A DNA stretch of 35,347 nt from Chloroflexota bacterium. GTDB lineage: Bacteria; Chloroflexota; Anaerolineae; UBA4142. Each line of letters begins with the position of its first letter. Position 1 is the stretch's first letter. Of the stretch, positions 24,192 through 30,947 are shown piece after piece. Made by a program: the position numbers and the translations under genes. Under the pieces are notes generated by a model, which worked only from the letters and a program-made list of their open reading frames with translations, was not told where the DNA came from and did not search any database. The DNA lies in the NCBI GenBank assembly GCA_016215025.1, contig JACRMI010000083.1, forward strand, positions 1 to 35,347, given 5' to 3'.

Positions 24192-24878
24192 TCACGATTT
24201 GGCAACCGCAAGCGGATAGCCCGCTTGCTGCCACTCATGCACGCCTTCTTCCAGGCGCGCGACGCGGAATCCTTTGCGCTTTAGTTTTTCAGCGGCTTGA
24301 TCGGCAAGCACACAGTACGGTCCACGGCAGTAGGCGATGATGGTGCGACGGCGTGGTAATTCGTTTAGTCGTCGTTCCAGCTCTTCCAGCGGAATCGAGA
24401 CCGCACTTGGCAGATGGCTTGCCGCATACTCGGCACTCGGGCGAACGTCGAGCAGCACAGCCGTGCCTTTTTCCATTCGCGCGCGCAAATCGTCGATCGA
24501 AACGCGTTTGAACTCGTGGCGGTGCACACGGTAAGCATCCAGCGTCAGTGCCACTTGGTCCAGTTGTTGTTCGGCGACCGTTCGGATTTGAAGCCATAAC
24601 TGAGTCACAAGCGGATCGGCGATGCGATAACGGATATAGAATCCGTGTCGCTCGTCGATTACCAAGCGCGCGCGTTTGAGTCGCTGGAGATGTTGTGACG
24701 CGTTCGCAATGCTCAGGTTCGCCTCGCGCGCGAGTTCTTCCACCGTGCGCGGACCTTGCGCGAGTAGGTCGAGCAGTTCTAGGCGATGAGGGTTCGCCAT
24801 CGCCGCCGCGATGCGCGCAAAGAGGCGATAGAGGTCTTGTTTGTTGGCGTGGGGTTGTTTCTTGTCAGAAGTAGCCAT
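24192..24878 (-). CDS. ArsR-type regulator fused to a rhodanese domain
   Basis: 228 residues. Residues about 15-100 are an ArsR winged helix (ANPHRLELLDLLAQGPRTVEELA, then SIANASQHLQRLKRARLV). The C-terminal half is a rhodanese domain (VLLDVRPSAEYAASHLPSAVS) with active-site loop AYCRGPYCVLA, giving two cysteines. Such fusions can sense persulfide directly on the rhodanese Cys. The start is ATG at 24878 with AAGGTG 7 nt upstream; the longer frame to 24923 crosses the operator. It heads the minus-strand sulfur cluster and probably autoregulates through the inverted repeat at 24893-24918. Confidence 0.92.
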   Translation of the reverse strand: MATSDKKQPHANKQDLYRLFARIAAAMANPHRLELLDLLAQGPRTVEELAREANLSIANASQHLQRLKRARLVIDERHGFYIRYRIADPLVTQLWLQIRTVAEQQLDQVALTLDAYRVHRHEFKRVSIDDLRARMEKGTAVLLDVRPSAEYAASHLPSAVSIPLEELERRLNELPRRRTIIAYCRGPYCVLADQAAEKLKRKGFRVARLEEGVHEWQQAGYPLAVAKS

Positions 24879-24892
24879 TCGTACACACCTTG

Positions 24893-24918
24893 AGTATTCA
24901 ATAAATTTGTTGAATACT
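24893..24918. promoter_or_regulatory. ArsR-type operator: 9-bp inverted repeat
   Basis: AGTATTCAA (24893-24901) and TTGAATACT (24910-24918) form a perfect inverted repeat around TAAATTTG, 15 bp before the ATG of the ArsR-rhodanese gene. Position and symmetry fit an autorepressor site overlapping the promoter. Confidence 0.7.
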
Positions 24919-24923
24919 AGCAC

Positions 24924-25327
24924 GCTTCGTCGGTTTTGTCAATCCATCCATCCTGAAAAGTAGCGAGAGCACAGCTTCGTTTCGAACGAGGTCGTGGCTC
25001 GCATGGTACTAAAATGCACCTTTTCTAGCTGTATTCACAGGCACGAGCACCAGAACTTTACGGACGAAGAATTGGCGAAGCACTTACGCCTTCCCCAGCT
25101 TTCCAAACGAACTACCCTGGTCAAAAATCCACGTATCTTCCCCCTTCGGACACAACTCGGAGGTCAAGTGTTCCAAAAATTCTTTGGGATTTACTGCTTT
25201 TTTGGTCATTTTTTATTTTTTTGTTAGAGCCAGGTGTTACAATTTATTCGAGACTCTCGTTCAAGTGTGGCGATTACCCAATGGTATGTGTCTGCATCGA
25301 ATGGTCATCCAAATCAAGTGGCGAAAG
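24924..25327. other. Island left flank, no supported gene
   Basis: About 400 bp. A 77-codon plus-strand frame (24994-25227) has no recognisable features. A T-rich stretch (25197-25224) may end transcription. No repeat shared with the right end was found by eye. Confidence 0.4.
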
Positions 25328-25425
25328 TATATCCGCGTGCCTGGGATTTTGCAGAGCGACCAAATGAAACCTTGCAGCAAATTCACAAGGTAATCGTCCA
25401 TGAGTCGATGGCTCACTGCCAATAA
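25328..25425 (+). pseudogene. Possible degenerate third copy of the Cas2-like paralog
   Basis: The frame reads YPRAWDFAERP ... IHKVIVHESM, aligning with YLVAWDFAKKP ... LLHSEFGDSH of the intact copy that starts at 25489. The DNA shares a 14-nt block, GCCTGGGATTTTGC. The rest of the domain is missing. A chance resemblance is possible. Confidence 0.3.
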
Positions 25426-25488
25426 TAAAAATGGCGGTGGTCAGCAGTCGGTTGTTGGCGGTCAATTTTCGATGGAGAAAAGGGTTCG

Positions 25489-25824
25489 ATGAAGGAGAAA
25501 TATCTTGTTGCCTGGGATTTTGCCAAGAAACCAAGTGGGAGTTTCTATCGTCTTTTGCACTCGGAATTTGGCGACTCGCACTCGCACGGAGATTTCGAAC
25601 TCATCCAGAGAAGTGTCGCCGTCTGTCGTGATGATTTTACAGCATGCAGGCTCGCTGAACTCGCCGAGCATTTCGGCGCCAAGGTCGCCTATTACACTGT
25701 GACCCATGAAGGCATTCCCAGTGAAGGACAACGTGAGGCGCGCGAGTTTCTGTCGCGGGTACTTCAGCGGCGGCTCAAACAGCGAGGACAGAGAAGAAGT
25801 AAGAGCAAACTGGGTTACCGCTGA
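25489..25824 (+). CDS. Small Cas2-like-fold protein, copy 1 (unknown function)
   Basis: 111 residues. The predicted layout is beta-alpha-beta-beta-alpha-beta: YLVAWDF (strand ending in Asp), helix SGSFYRLLHSEFG, strand FELIQRSVAVC, helix ACRLAELAEHFGA, strand KVAYYTV. An Asp at the end of strand 1 and a Q-x-S motif starting strand 2 are also seen in Cas2 (and VapD), but overall similarity is weak and no family is assigned. A basic tail (RRLKQRGQRRSKSK) could bind nucleic acid. AAAAGGG lies 4 nt before the ATG. A clear paralog lies at 26674-26985. Confidence 0.7.
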   Translation: MKEKYLVAWDFAKKPSGSFYRLLHSEFGDSHSHGDFELIQRSVAVCRDDFTACRLAELAEHFGAKVAYYTVTHEGIPSEGQREAREFLSRVLQRRLKQRGQRRSKSKLGYR

Positions 25825-26021
25825 ACAAAAATATCGCCCAAACAAAGCGGTTACCTGGGAAAGGAATTTCCCGCAGCGAGTAAACAAGCAACGGCGCATA
25901 TGCGCCGATACGCCAATGGCGATCAACGATCGAGAGTCAAGAGAAGCAAGAAAAAGAACAAACCAGATTTTTCATGCATCATTCAAAGGCGATGAAATAG
26001 TTGACACACATGAGGAAACCA

Positions 26022-26394
26022 ATGAGCAAATGGACCGATGAAGAAATTAGTATTTTGAAAGAAAATTACGCATCAATGCAAATTGACGCACTATTGCAAT
26101 TGTTGCCATCCAAAACGGTTTCATCAATCTACCATAGAGTTTGAATTGAGACTGCGGAAACCGTCAAAGCCGAGAACAGAAAAGCCGGTTGAAGCACAGA
26201 AATCAAATGGTGAATCCCAATCTCAAAGTGTCAAGGTCATTGAACAACAACGCATAATTAAGATCTTGCCATACGAACGCCAGGTCATATTGGATTTTGG
26301 CAAATCCTTATCCATCCCAGAACTGAAAATGCTTTTGCCGAGGCGTAGCGCAAAAGATATATTGCAATTGTTAGATTATTACCACATGCGCTAG
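26022..26394 (+). pseudogene. Myb/SANT-like HTH protein split by a +1 frameshift
   Basis: The first frame (26022-26144) encodes SKWTDEEISILKENYASM and LLQLLPSKTVSSIYHRV, the W-x-D-E-E ... LLP-R/K-T-x-x-S-I pattern of small Myb/SANT-like DNA-binding modules. It stops at TGA (26142-26144). Shifting one base at GTT-T-GAA restores ELRLRKPSKPRTEKP and a second, similar helical module (ILDFGKSLSIPELKMLLPRRS) to a stop at 26394. This is either a broken gene or one read by +1 slippage at GTT TGA, a layout reminiscent of the prfB site CTT TGA. GAGG precedes the ATG. Confidence 0.6.
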
Positions 26395-26600
26395 TTATCT
26401 AACTGATGTTACGCATTTTCATTTCAATTGTAGCGAGAAACACTTGCACCGCACGCACACTCCCAGAGGGAGCTGTAAAGCTTGTCCTGAGGCAGTGCTG
26501 AAGGGAGTGCAGGTGTCTCAATTTTGAGCGGAGACGCTCCGCGTCCTCACTTCGCTCGTCGAAATGACAAAAGTGCGTAGGGTGAGTCATCTAATTGAAG
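26395..26600. repeat. Intergenic dispersed-repeat-like sequence
   Basis: No gene. It contains AGCGGAGACGCTCCGC and CACTTCGCTCGTCGAAATGAC, which resemble short palindromic interspersed fragments common between genes in GC-rich bacterial genomes. Copy number cannot be judged from this window. Confidence 0.3.
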
Positions 26601-26673
26601 TCATGCTGTGGATCGAAAACTGCAACGAGAAAAACGTATCCCCAACGAACCCAGGTTAAAAAGGAAAAAAGAT

Positions 26674-26985
26674 ATGACGCAGAGATACTCGGTCGCTTGG
26701 GATTTTCTCAAGAAACCAGGTGGAACGTTCTACCGGTTTTTGCGAAGCGAATTTGGCGACTCTCATCCAAAAGGAGATTTTTGTTTGATCCAACGGAGCG
26801 TTGCGATTTGCAAAAACGATTTTATCGCTGGCCGCTTGGCGTCACTCGTGGATCATTTTGGAGCGAAAGTAGCTTGCTTTGCAATCGCTCGCGAAGGGTT
26901 TTCGCATGAAATTGAGTGCGAAGCGCGTGAGTTTGTTTCTCGCATCCCCAAAGCTCGGCATCATCATCGTCGTGGAAAATCCTAG
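26674..26985 (+). CDS. Small Cas2-like-fold protein, copy 2 (unknown function)
   Basis: 103 residues, with start ATG at 26674 preceded by AAGGA. It is clearly paralogous to the protein at 25489: SVAWDFLKKPGGTFYRFLRSEFGDSH, GDFCLIQRSVAIC, GRLASLVDHFGAKVA and EAREFVSR align without gaps, while the C-terminus differs (ARHHHRRGKS). The same predicted beta-alpha-beta-beta-alpha-beta layout and conserved Asp (WDF) and Q-R-S are kept. Function unknown. Duplication inside one island suggests selection for divergent versions or partner specificity. Confidence 0.72.
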   Translation: MTQRYSVAWDFLKKPGGTFYRFLRSEFGDSHPKGDFCLIQRSVAICKNDFIAGRLASLVDHFGAKVACFAIAREGFSHEIECEAREFVSRIPKARHHHRRGKS

Positions 26986-27062
26986 GTGGATCAGTCTGGT
27001 GGTCTTGTTGAGCGCGTGCATGCTCATTAAACCAATCGTCATGGAGGAGAAAAATAAGAGGA

Positions 27063-27311
27063 ATGTCTGCGAGAATTGAATCTGAATCGATCGAATTACC
27101 CCTGGATGAAAAAAACGAAGAAACAGAAGTGGATTTGACTGTCGAAGTATTGGCGGATGTACTTCGTATCTTTGCAGCGCGTGGACGCGCCATCCGCGAG
27201 TCCCGTGAGAAAGACGGACTTGAGACTGTCGATTCCTCAAAACCAAATAATCACCAGCTACTACCTGGGGAAGTATCCGACACCTCTCGTGTGGCGGATC
27301 CAGAGACTTGA
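27063..27311 (+). CDS. Small acidic hypothetical protein
   Basis: 82 residues with an acidic N-terminal half (ESESIELPLDEKNEETEVDL) and a short helix VEVLADVLRIFAARGRAIRES. AAGAGGA lies directly before the ATG. It is 77 bp downstream of the second Cas2-like gene. The acidic character next to a basic small protein could indicate a partner or antitoxin-like role, but nothing is recognised. Confidence 0.5.
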   Translation: MSARIESESIELPLDEKNEETEVDLTVEVLADVLRIFAARGRAIRESREKDGLETVDSSKPNNHQLLPGEVSDTSRVADPET

Positions 27312-27477
27312 GGACGTTTCAAATCGTTGGTTAGTAATATCGTTCCTATTCACACGGATTGAAAAACGATTTTGGTTGTTCTCTCCTCTGCATATTTCTG
27401 CGACGTCGCGATTGCAGGAGTGACGGCTTGCTGATCGTATTGCATCGGCAGCACTTTTAAAACCTATGATCCAAACA

Positions 27478-27506
27478 TTGCGCGTACTCCACAAATGATG
27501 TAGAAT
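27478..27506 (+). promoter_or_regulatory. Promoter of the HTH gene
   Basis: TTGCGC (27478-27483), a 17-nt spacer and TAGAAT (27501-27506). Transcription would start near 27513, 21 nt before the ATG of the HTH gene. Confidence 0.6.
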
Positions 27507-27533
27507 CAAATAAGACCTGGGAGGCGCGCCTAA

Positions 27534-27740
27534 ATGGTGGACGATTGGATTACAACACAAGAAGCATCGAAGATTAGTGGTTATCACCCAGAAAGTATCC
27601 GCGCGCTGATCCGGCAAGGCAGAATTAAAGGACGCAAGTTCTTAATTGTATGGCAAGTCAGTCGCTCTAGTCTCTTAGCATACCTCCGAGAACAAGCTAA
27701 GCGCGGTGACAAGCGCGGGCGCAAGCCATTGACAAATTGA
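27534..27740 (+). CDS. Helix-turn-helix (MerR/excisionase-like) protein
   Basis: 68 residues. ITTQEASKISGYHPESIRALIRQGRIKGRK is the HTH_17/MerR-type winged helix used by excisionases and small regulators, followed by WQVSRSSLLAYLREQ and a basic tail (KRGDKRGRKP). GGGAGG lies upstream of the ATG. Its place ahead of two serine recombinases suggests a recombination directionality factor or local repressor; both are inferred. Confidence 0.85.
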   Translation: MVDDWITTQEASKISGYHPESIRALIRQGRIKGRKFLIVWQVSRSSLLAYLREQAKRGDKRGRKPLTN

Positions 27741-27756
27741 GTGGATATGATATAAT
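27729..27756 (+). promoter_or_regulatory. Perfect consensus sigma-70 promoter
   Basis: TTGACA (27729-27734), a 16-nt spacer and TATAAT (27751-27756) with TG two bases before (extended -10). Both hexamers match the consensus exactly. It overlaps the end of the HTH gene and points into a gene-free, structured region. Confidence 0.75.
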
Positions 27757-27762
27757 TCGTTT

Positions 27763-27920
27763 AAGACACAATAATTCAATCCTTAAATCGTGCCGGGCAA
27801 GTGTTCGTAGCACTTACACGGCACTAACCCAACCCACCGATCGAGCCGGGGGCTAGGCTAACCGCATTATAACATATTCGCGGGCAGTCTGCCATTTTCG
27901 GCGGGCTGCCTGTTTTGCTT
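27763..27920 (+). ncRNA. Candidate structured small RNA, about 158 nt
   Basis: From the predicted start near 27763 the transcript has a hairpin at 27790-27824: GTGCCG/CGGCAC (6 bp), a 3x3 internal loop, AAGTG/CACTT (5 bp) and loop TTCGTAG. An unpaired C/A-rich linker (CTAACCCAACCCACC) and GAGCCGGGGGCTAGGCTAACCG follow, then a terminator-like stem ending in TGTTTTGCTTT at 27911-27921. There is no open frame with a ribosome-binding site. It could instead be the leader of the recombinase mRNA that starts at 28260. It matches no RNA family I can name. Confidence 0.5.
27882..27920 (+). terminator. Rho-independent-type terminator of the candidate RNA
   Basis: GGCAG/CTGCC stem with an inner GCC-ATTTTC-GGC stem across a TCT/GGG internal loop, followed by TGTTTTGCTT. 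The T-run is interrupted by G and GC. Confidence 0.5.
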
Positions 27921-28171
27921 TGTAGGGGGGGAGACTCGTTGAGGTGATAGGCATAAGCTGGTTTATTCTGACGGAAAGATTATGATGCCTCCGATGGTGA
28001 AAGACCATCGCAACCATCCGCGCCAGGATACAGCGTACAGATGTGCATAGCGGGCAAAAGCCAAAGATCCCCTCAAAAACAGAATCAACATCACCAGCAA
28101 GAGAACTAACCAGGAGAGTCTCAATTACACTCGGATTATCAACGTCCAAATTTCTCAATGAAACGCACGAG

Positions 28172-28190
28172 CGATCACCTGTGGTGATCG
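28172..28190. repeat. 8-bp inverted repeat CGATCACC / GGTGATCG
   Basis: A perfect 8-bp stem with a TGT centre in the leader upstream of the first recombinase-domain gene. Confidence 0.6.
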
Positions 28191-28205
28191 AGTAGCGAAA
28201 CAACC

Positions 28206-28230
28206 CTGGAGGCGGGAAGACCGCCTCCAG
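28206..28230. repeat. 10-bp perfect hairpin before the recombinase-domain gene
   Basis: CTGGAGGCGG and CCGCCTCCAG enclose GAAGA, 29 bp before the ATG at 28260. It is very stable and has no T-run, so it is a candidate attenuator or operator rather than a simple terminator. Confidence 0.6.
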
Positions 28231-28259
28231 AATTCATCAGAAAGGACGATTACCACGAA

Positions 28260-28631
28260 ATGAAAGCTGCAATTTATGCCAGAACTGCCGTGAGAAAACA
28301 ATCACCTCATAATGACGGCATTCGTATGCAGATTGAGGTTTGCATGAAATTTGCGAACGAAAATGGATACCAAGTAACGGGTGTTTTTACGGATGTTGGA
28401 TATTCAGGTCTCAGACTGGATCGTCCAGGATTAGATAAAATGCGTAAATTGATTGCTCGCCAATCGATTGATGCGGTTGTAGTTTCGGATCTGTGGCGCT
28501 TGACGCGCTCGGCAAAAGACAATGCATGCCTCGAAAGAGAATTCGCTGATAGTGGCGTCGAACTACGTTGTGTGGCAAGCAAAAGGGGAATCATGACCGC
28601 ACAATTAATTCACGTTCAGGCAAGCCGGTAA
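28260..28631 (+). CDS. Serine-recombinase N-terminal domain lacking the catalytic Ser
   Basis: 123 residues covering only the resolvase catalytic fold: AAIYARTAVRKQ, MQIEVCMKFANENGYQVTGVF, DAVVVSDLWRLTRSAKD. The usual motif is Y-A-R-V-S with the nucleophilic serine; here it reads Y-A-R-T-A, so strand cleavage should be impossible. Arginines of the D-x-x-R-L-x-R region are kept. The DNA-binding and recombinase domains are absent. It lies 44 bp before the active-looking large recombinase and could be a regulatory partner (heterodimer) or a decayed remnant. Confidence 0.8.
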   Translation: MKAAIYARTAVRKQSPHNDGIRMQIEVCMKFANENGYQVTGVFTDVGYSGLRLDRPGLDKMRKLIARQSIDAVVVSDLWRLTRSAKDNACLEREFADSGVELRCVASKRGIMTAQLIHVQASR

Positions 28632-28675
28632 AGATAGCGCGTGACAAACATGATTCGCCACAAATGGAGTAATTT

Positions 28676-30454
28676 ATGATGCACAAAAGAGTGGTCTTAT
28701 ATGCGCGTGTATCAACGGATGATCAGGCGGACAAAGGCTATAGTCTGCCAAGTCAGATTGAATTATGTCGCAAGTATGCCGAGCGACTTGGCTTTACGAT
28801 TGTCGCGGAATTTCTGGAAGACCATAGTGGGGCGACCCCGATTGCTGAACGTCCCGAAGGAAAGAAAATGGCTGCGTTAGTCAAATCCCGCCAGGCTGAT
28901 GCGGTTGTGGCTTACCAGGTTGATCGTCTTTCCCGGGACATTGTTGATTTGCTTGCGACTGTGCGGATATGGGTTCGCGCCGGCATCGAAGTCCATGCGT
29001 GCGATATTGGCAAGATCGAAAGTGAACTAGATATTGTCCTAGTGATCAAAGGGTGGCAGGGGAGTGATGAACGCAAGAAAATCATTGAGCGAACCTCACG
29101 CGGACGATATACCAAGGCACAGAAGGGGAAGGTGGTTGGCAATGGGAAACCTCCGTTTGGGTATCGCTACGAGGATGGAAGCCTCCTCATTGTCGAAAGT
29201 GAAGCTAAGATCGTGATCCTTGTTTTTCATTGGTATGTCTATGGAGATGGAGACAATAAACCAATGACGATGTGGAGAATCGCCGTTCGCTTAACTGAGA
29301 TGGGATTTCCCACTCCGTCCCTGATGTACGGTCGCAGAGTCAATCGGAGACGTGAGAACCATATTTGGAGTCTAGGAACGATTCGATCGATTCTTTCCAA
29401 TGAAACGTACACTGGGGTCTGGCACTACGGCAAACGCATTGGCTTCCAGGGGTTGGGAGGTAAACGAGCGCAGGAGGAATTGGTTTCAGTGCAAGTCCCA
29501 GCGCTGATTGATCGAGAACTCTTTGAGGCGGCAGAGAGACGCAGAAGCCTCAATAAGTTGCGAGCCAAACGTAACGCAAAACGAGAATACCTTCTCTCGG
29601 GTCATATCCGTTGTACTGTTTGTGACTACGCTATGACCGGAGCTCATAAAAGTAACGGACAGGGCAGTCGTTTTTATCGATGTGGAAGGTATCGATTCAC
29701 TCAGTTGGAGAAAGGTGTGTGCAAACGAAAGCAAGTTCGCGCAGATTTGTTGGAGGAGATAGTCTGGAACTATATTCTCTCCTTAATTGAAAATGCCAAG
29801 GATTTTGAGGCGGCTTTGCGTCTGGCGCAGAAAAGGGAGCAAGAGACTTTCGAGCCAAAACGTGAACAACTGCAGACCTTGATGGAGCAGATCGCCGAAG
29901 ATGAACAGAAGGCAACCGAATTGGCAGATACTCTATTCCAAACCTCCGAAGGCACAGTAAAGAAAATGCTGCAGGAGAAAATTGCCGAATTTGAACGATT
30001 GCACGATGAGCGCCTCAAGCGACGAGACGAGCTTCAATCTGCCCTTACTGCCCAGCCGCTGAATGATGTGGAAATCGCAACAGCCTTACAGTTTCGTGAG
30101 GACATAAGCGGGGGGATGAATGAACCAACTTTCGAGGATAAGCGACGAGTTTTAGATTTGTTGCGGGTAAAAGTCGAGTACGCCGACGGCAAAGCGACAG
30201 TGAAATGCGTAATTCCGATTGCGCCTCACACAATTGATATTACAACTTCTCGAAATGATTGTATGCGCCAGCGGTCTGTTTATCGGGCGGAACGGTGTTG
30301 TCGTCGAGCGCGACGATGCCGCCGCGTTTGCAGACGCGCGTCATTTCTTCAATCGCCTTGCGCGCATCGGTGTAATGATGCAGCGCCATGCGATTGGTCA
30401 CCAGATCGAATTCTTCATTGGCAAATGGCAACTGATGCGCATCGGCTGGTTTGA
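28676..30454 (+). CDS. Large serine recombinase (integrase)
   Basis: 592 residues. The catalytic domain has the nucleophile in VVLYARVSTDDQ and the arginines in YQVDRLSRD. A recombinase domain follows (GKPPFGYRYEDG, WSLGTIRSILSNETYTGVW), then a zinc-ribbon domain (HIRCTVCDYAMTG, FYRCGRY, GVCKRKQV) and a coiled coil (about 395-455) typical of large serine integrases. The last about 70 residues, after DITTSR, are Cys/Arg-rich and antisense to the methyltransferase at 30240-30734, so the native C-terminus probably ends near 30250. GGAG lies 6 nt before the ATG. It likely moves the island by site-specific integration. Confidence 0.9.
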   Translation: MMHKRVVLYARVSTDDQADKGYSLPSQIELCRKYAERLGFTIVAEFLEDHSGATPIAERPEGKKMAALVKSRQADAVVAYQVDRLSRDIVDLLATVRIWVRAGIEVHACDIGKIESELDIVLVIKGWQGSDERKKIIERTSRGRYTKAQKGKVVGNGKPPFGYRYEDGSLLIVESEAKIVILVFHWYVYGDGDNKPMTMWRIAVRLTEMGFPTPSLMYGRRVNRRRENHIWSLGTIRSILSNETYTGVWHYGKRIGFQGLGGKRAQEELVSVQVPALIDRELFEAAERRRSLNKLRAKRNAKREYLLSGHIRCTVCDYAMTGAHKSNGQGSRFYRCGRYRFTQLEKGVCKRKQVRADLLEEIVWNYILSLIENAKDFEAALRLAQKREQETFEPKREQLQTLMEQIAEDEQKATELADTLFQTSEGTVKKMLQEKIAEFERLHDERLKRRDELQSALTAQPLNDVEIATALQFREDISGGMNEPTFEDKRRVLDLLRVKVEYADGKATVKCVIPIAPHTIDITTSRNDCMRQRSVYRAERCCRRARRCRRVCRRASFLQSPCAHRCNDAAPCDWSPDRILHWQMATDAHRLV

Positions 30455-30734
30455 AGTCGATGTTGGCGATGTGCCGTTCATTCGCAAGTTTCTTCGCGGT
30501 GTCTAGCATCTCCGGCGTGAGATCGCTAGCGACGACGCGTGCGACGTGCGGCGCAAACGTCAGCGCCGTATGTCCTGCGCCCGTCGAGACATCGAGCACT
30601 TGCCAATTTGATTGTGGATGGGTTAGCTCGATCAAGCGCGCCAAGCTTTCGCCTTTGGCGTGAACATCGCTGGTCGCATATTTGCTGGCATTCGCGCCGA
30701 ATTGTTGTTGAATCAACTTGCTCGAATCTTCCAT
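30240..30734 (-). CDS. SAM-dependent methyltransferase, 3' end truncated
   Basis: 164 residues. MEDSSKLIQQQFGANASKYA is the usual N-terminus. Motif I is VLDVSTGAGHTAL, the acid residue lies in VVASDLTPEML, then DLVTNRMALHHYTD and MTRVCKRGGIVALDD. Homologues continue well beyond the segment AYNHFEKL, where this frame stops at a junction with the recombinase gene, so the C-terminal substrate-binding part is lost. The start is ATG at 30734, with GAGG 8 nt upstream. Activity is doubtful. It marks the probable attachment site of the island. Confidence 0.8.
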   Translation of the reverse strand: MEDSSKLIQQQFGANASKYATSDVHAKGESLARLIELTHPQSNWQVLDVSTGAGHTALTFAPHVARVVASDLTPEMLDTAKKLANERHIANIDFKPADAHQLPFANEEFDLVTNRMALHHYTDARKAIEEMTRVCKRGGIVALDDNTVPPDKQTAGAYNHFEKL

Positions 30735-30881
30735 GGACATGACCTCGATCTTCCCTATTTCGTCGATTGATTGCAAGGATTTTAGCATAACAACGAGGCA
30801 TCGACAAGTTGCCGCGCAGTTTGCCGAGGCGGGCTGCCTTATGAAAATTCTCTGGATGAACTCGAATAAAACGCAACCCTC

Positions 30882-30913
30882 AAAAAGAACGTCTACGATT
30901 TTTTCAATCGTAG
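30882..30913 (-). terminator. Terminator of the tex gene
   Basis: On the minus strand CTACGATT / AATCGTAG (8 bp, 30913-30893) is followed by ACGTTCTTTTT. It lies 35 bp after the tex stop codon. Confidence 0.65.
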
Positions 30914-30947
30914 GTGATGGTTGCCAAAGACTGATGGACTTTTCACT

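Larger units (their letters stand above)
27921..28259 (+). other. Gene-free leader before the recombinase genes
   Basis: About 340 bp, or 519 bp from the HTH stop. A 116-codon minus-strand frame covers it but has no recognisable features. It holds two perfect hairpins (28172-28190 and 28206-28230), which suggest a structured mRNA leader or recombination-site DNA. Confidence 0.4.
24924..30250. mobile_element. Accessory island with serine recombinases
   Basis: This segment is AT-richer than its flanks, has mostly plus-strand small genes between minus-strand core clusters, and ends in a large serine recombinase whose frame runs into the truncated 3' end of a methyltransferase gene near 30240-30250. 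That junction is probably the right attachment end. The left end is not resolved; the missing 3' part of the methyltransferase was not found near 24.9-25.3 kb, so the left arm is rearranged or lies elsewhere. Confidence 0.5.

Noticed and set aside
24994..25227. 77-codon frame at the left of the island
   Set aside because: No ribosome site, no recognisable domain, and a low-complexity Phe-rich end from a T-rich stretch.
25706..26041. 111-codon plus-strand frame overlapping the first Cas2-like gene
   Set aside because: It starts inside the Cas2-like gene in another frame, lacks a ribosome site and shows no recognisable pattern.
26842..27246. 134-codon minus-strand frame
   Set aside because: It is antisense to the second Cas2-like gene and has no features of its own.
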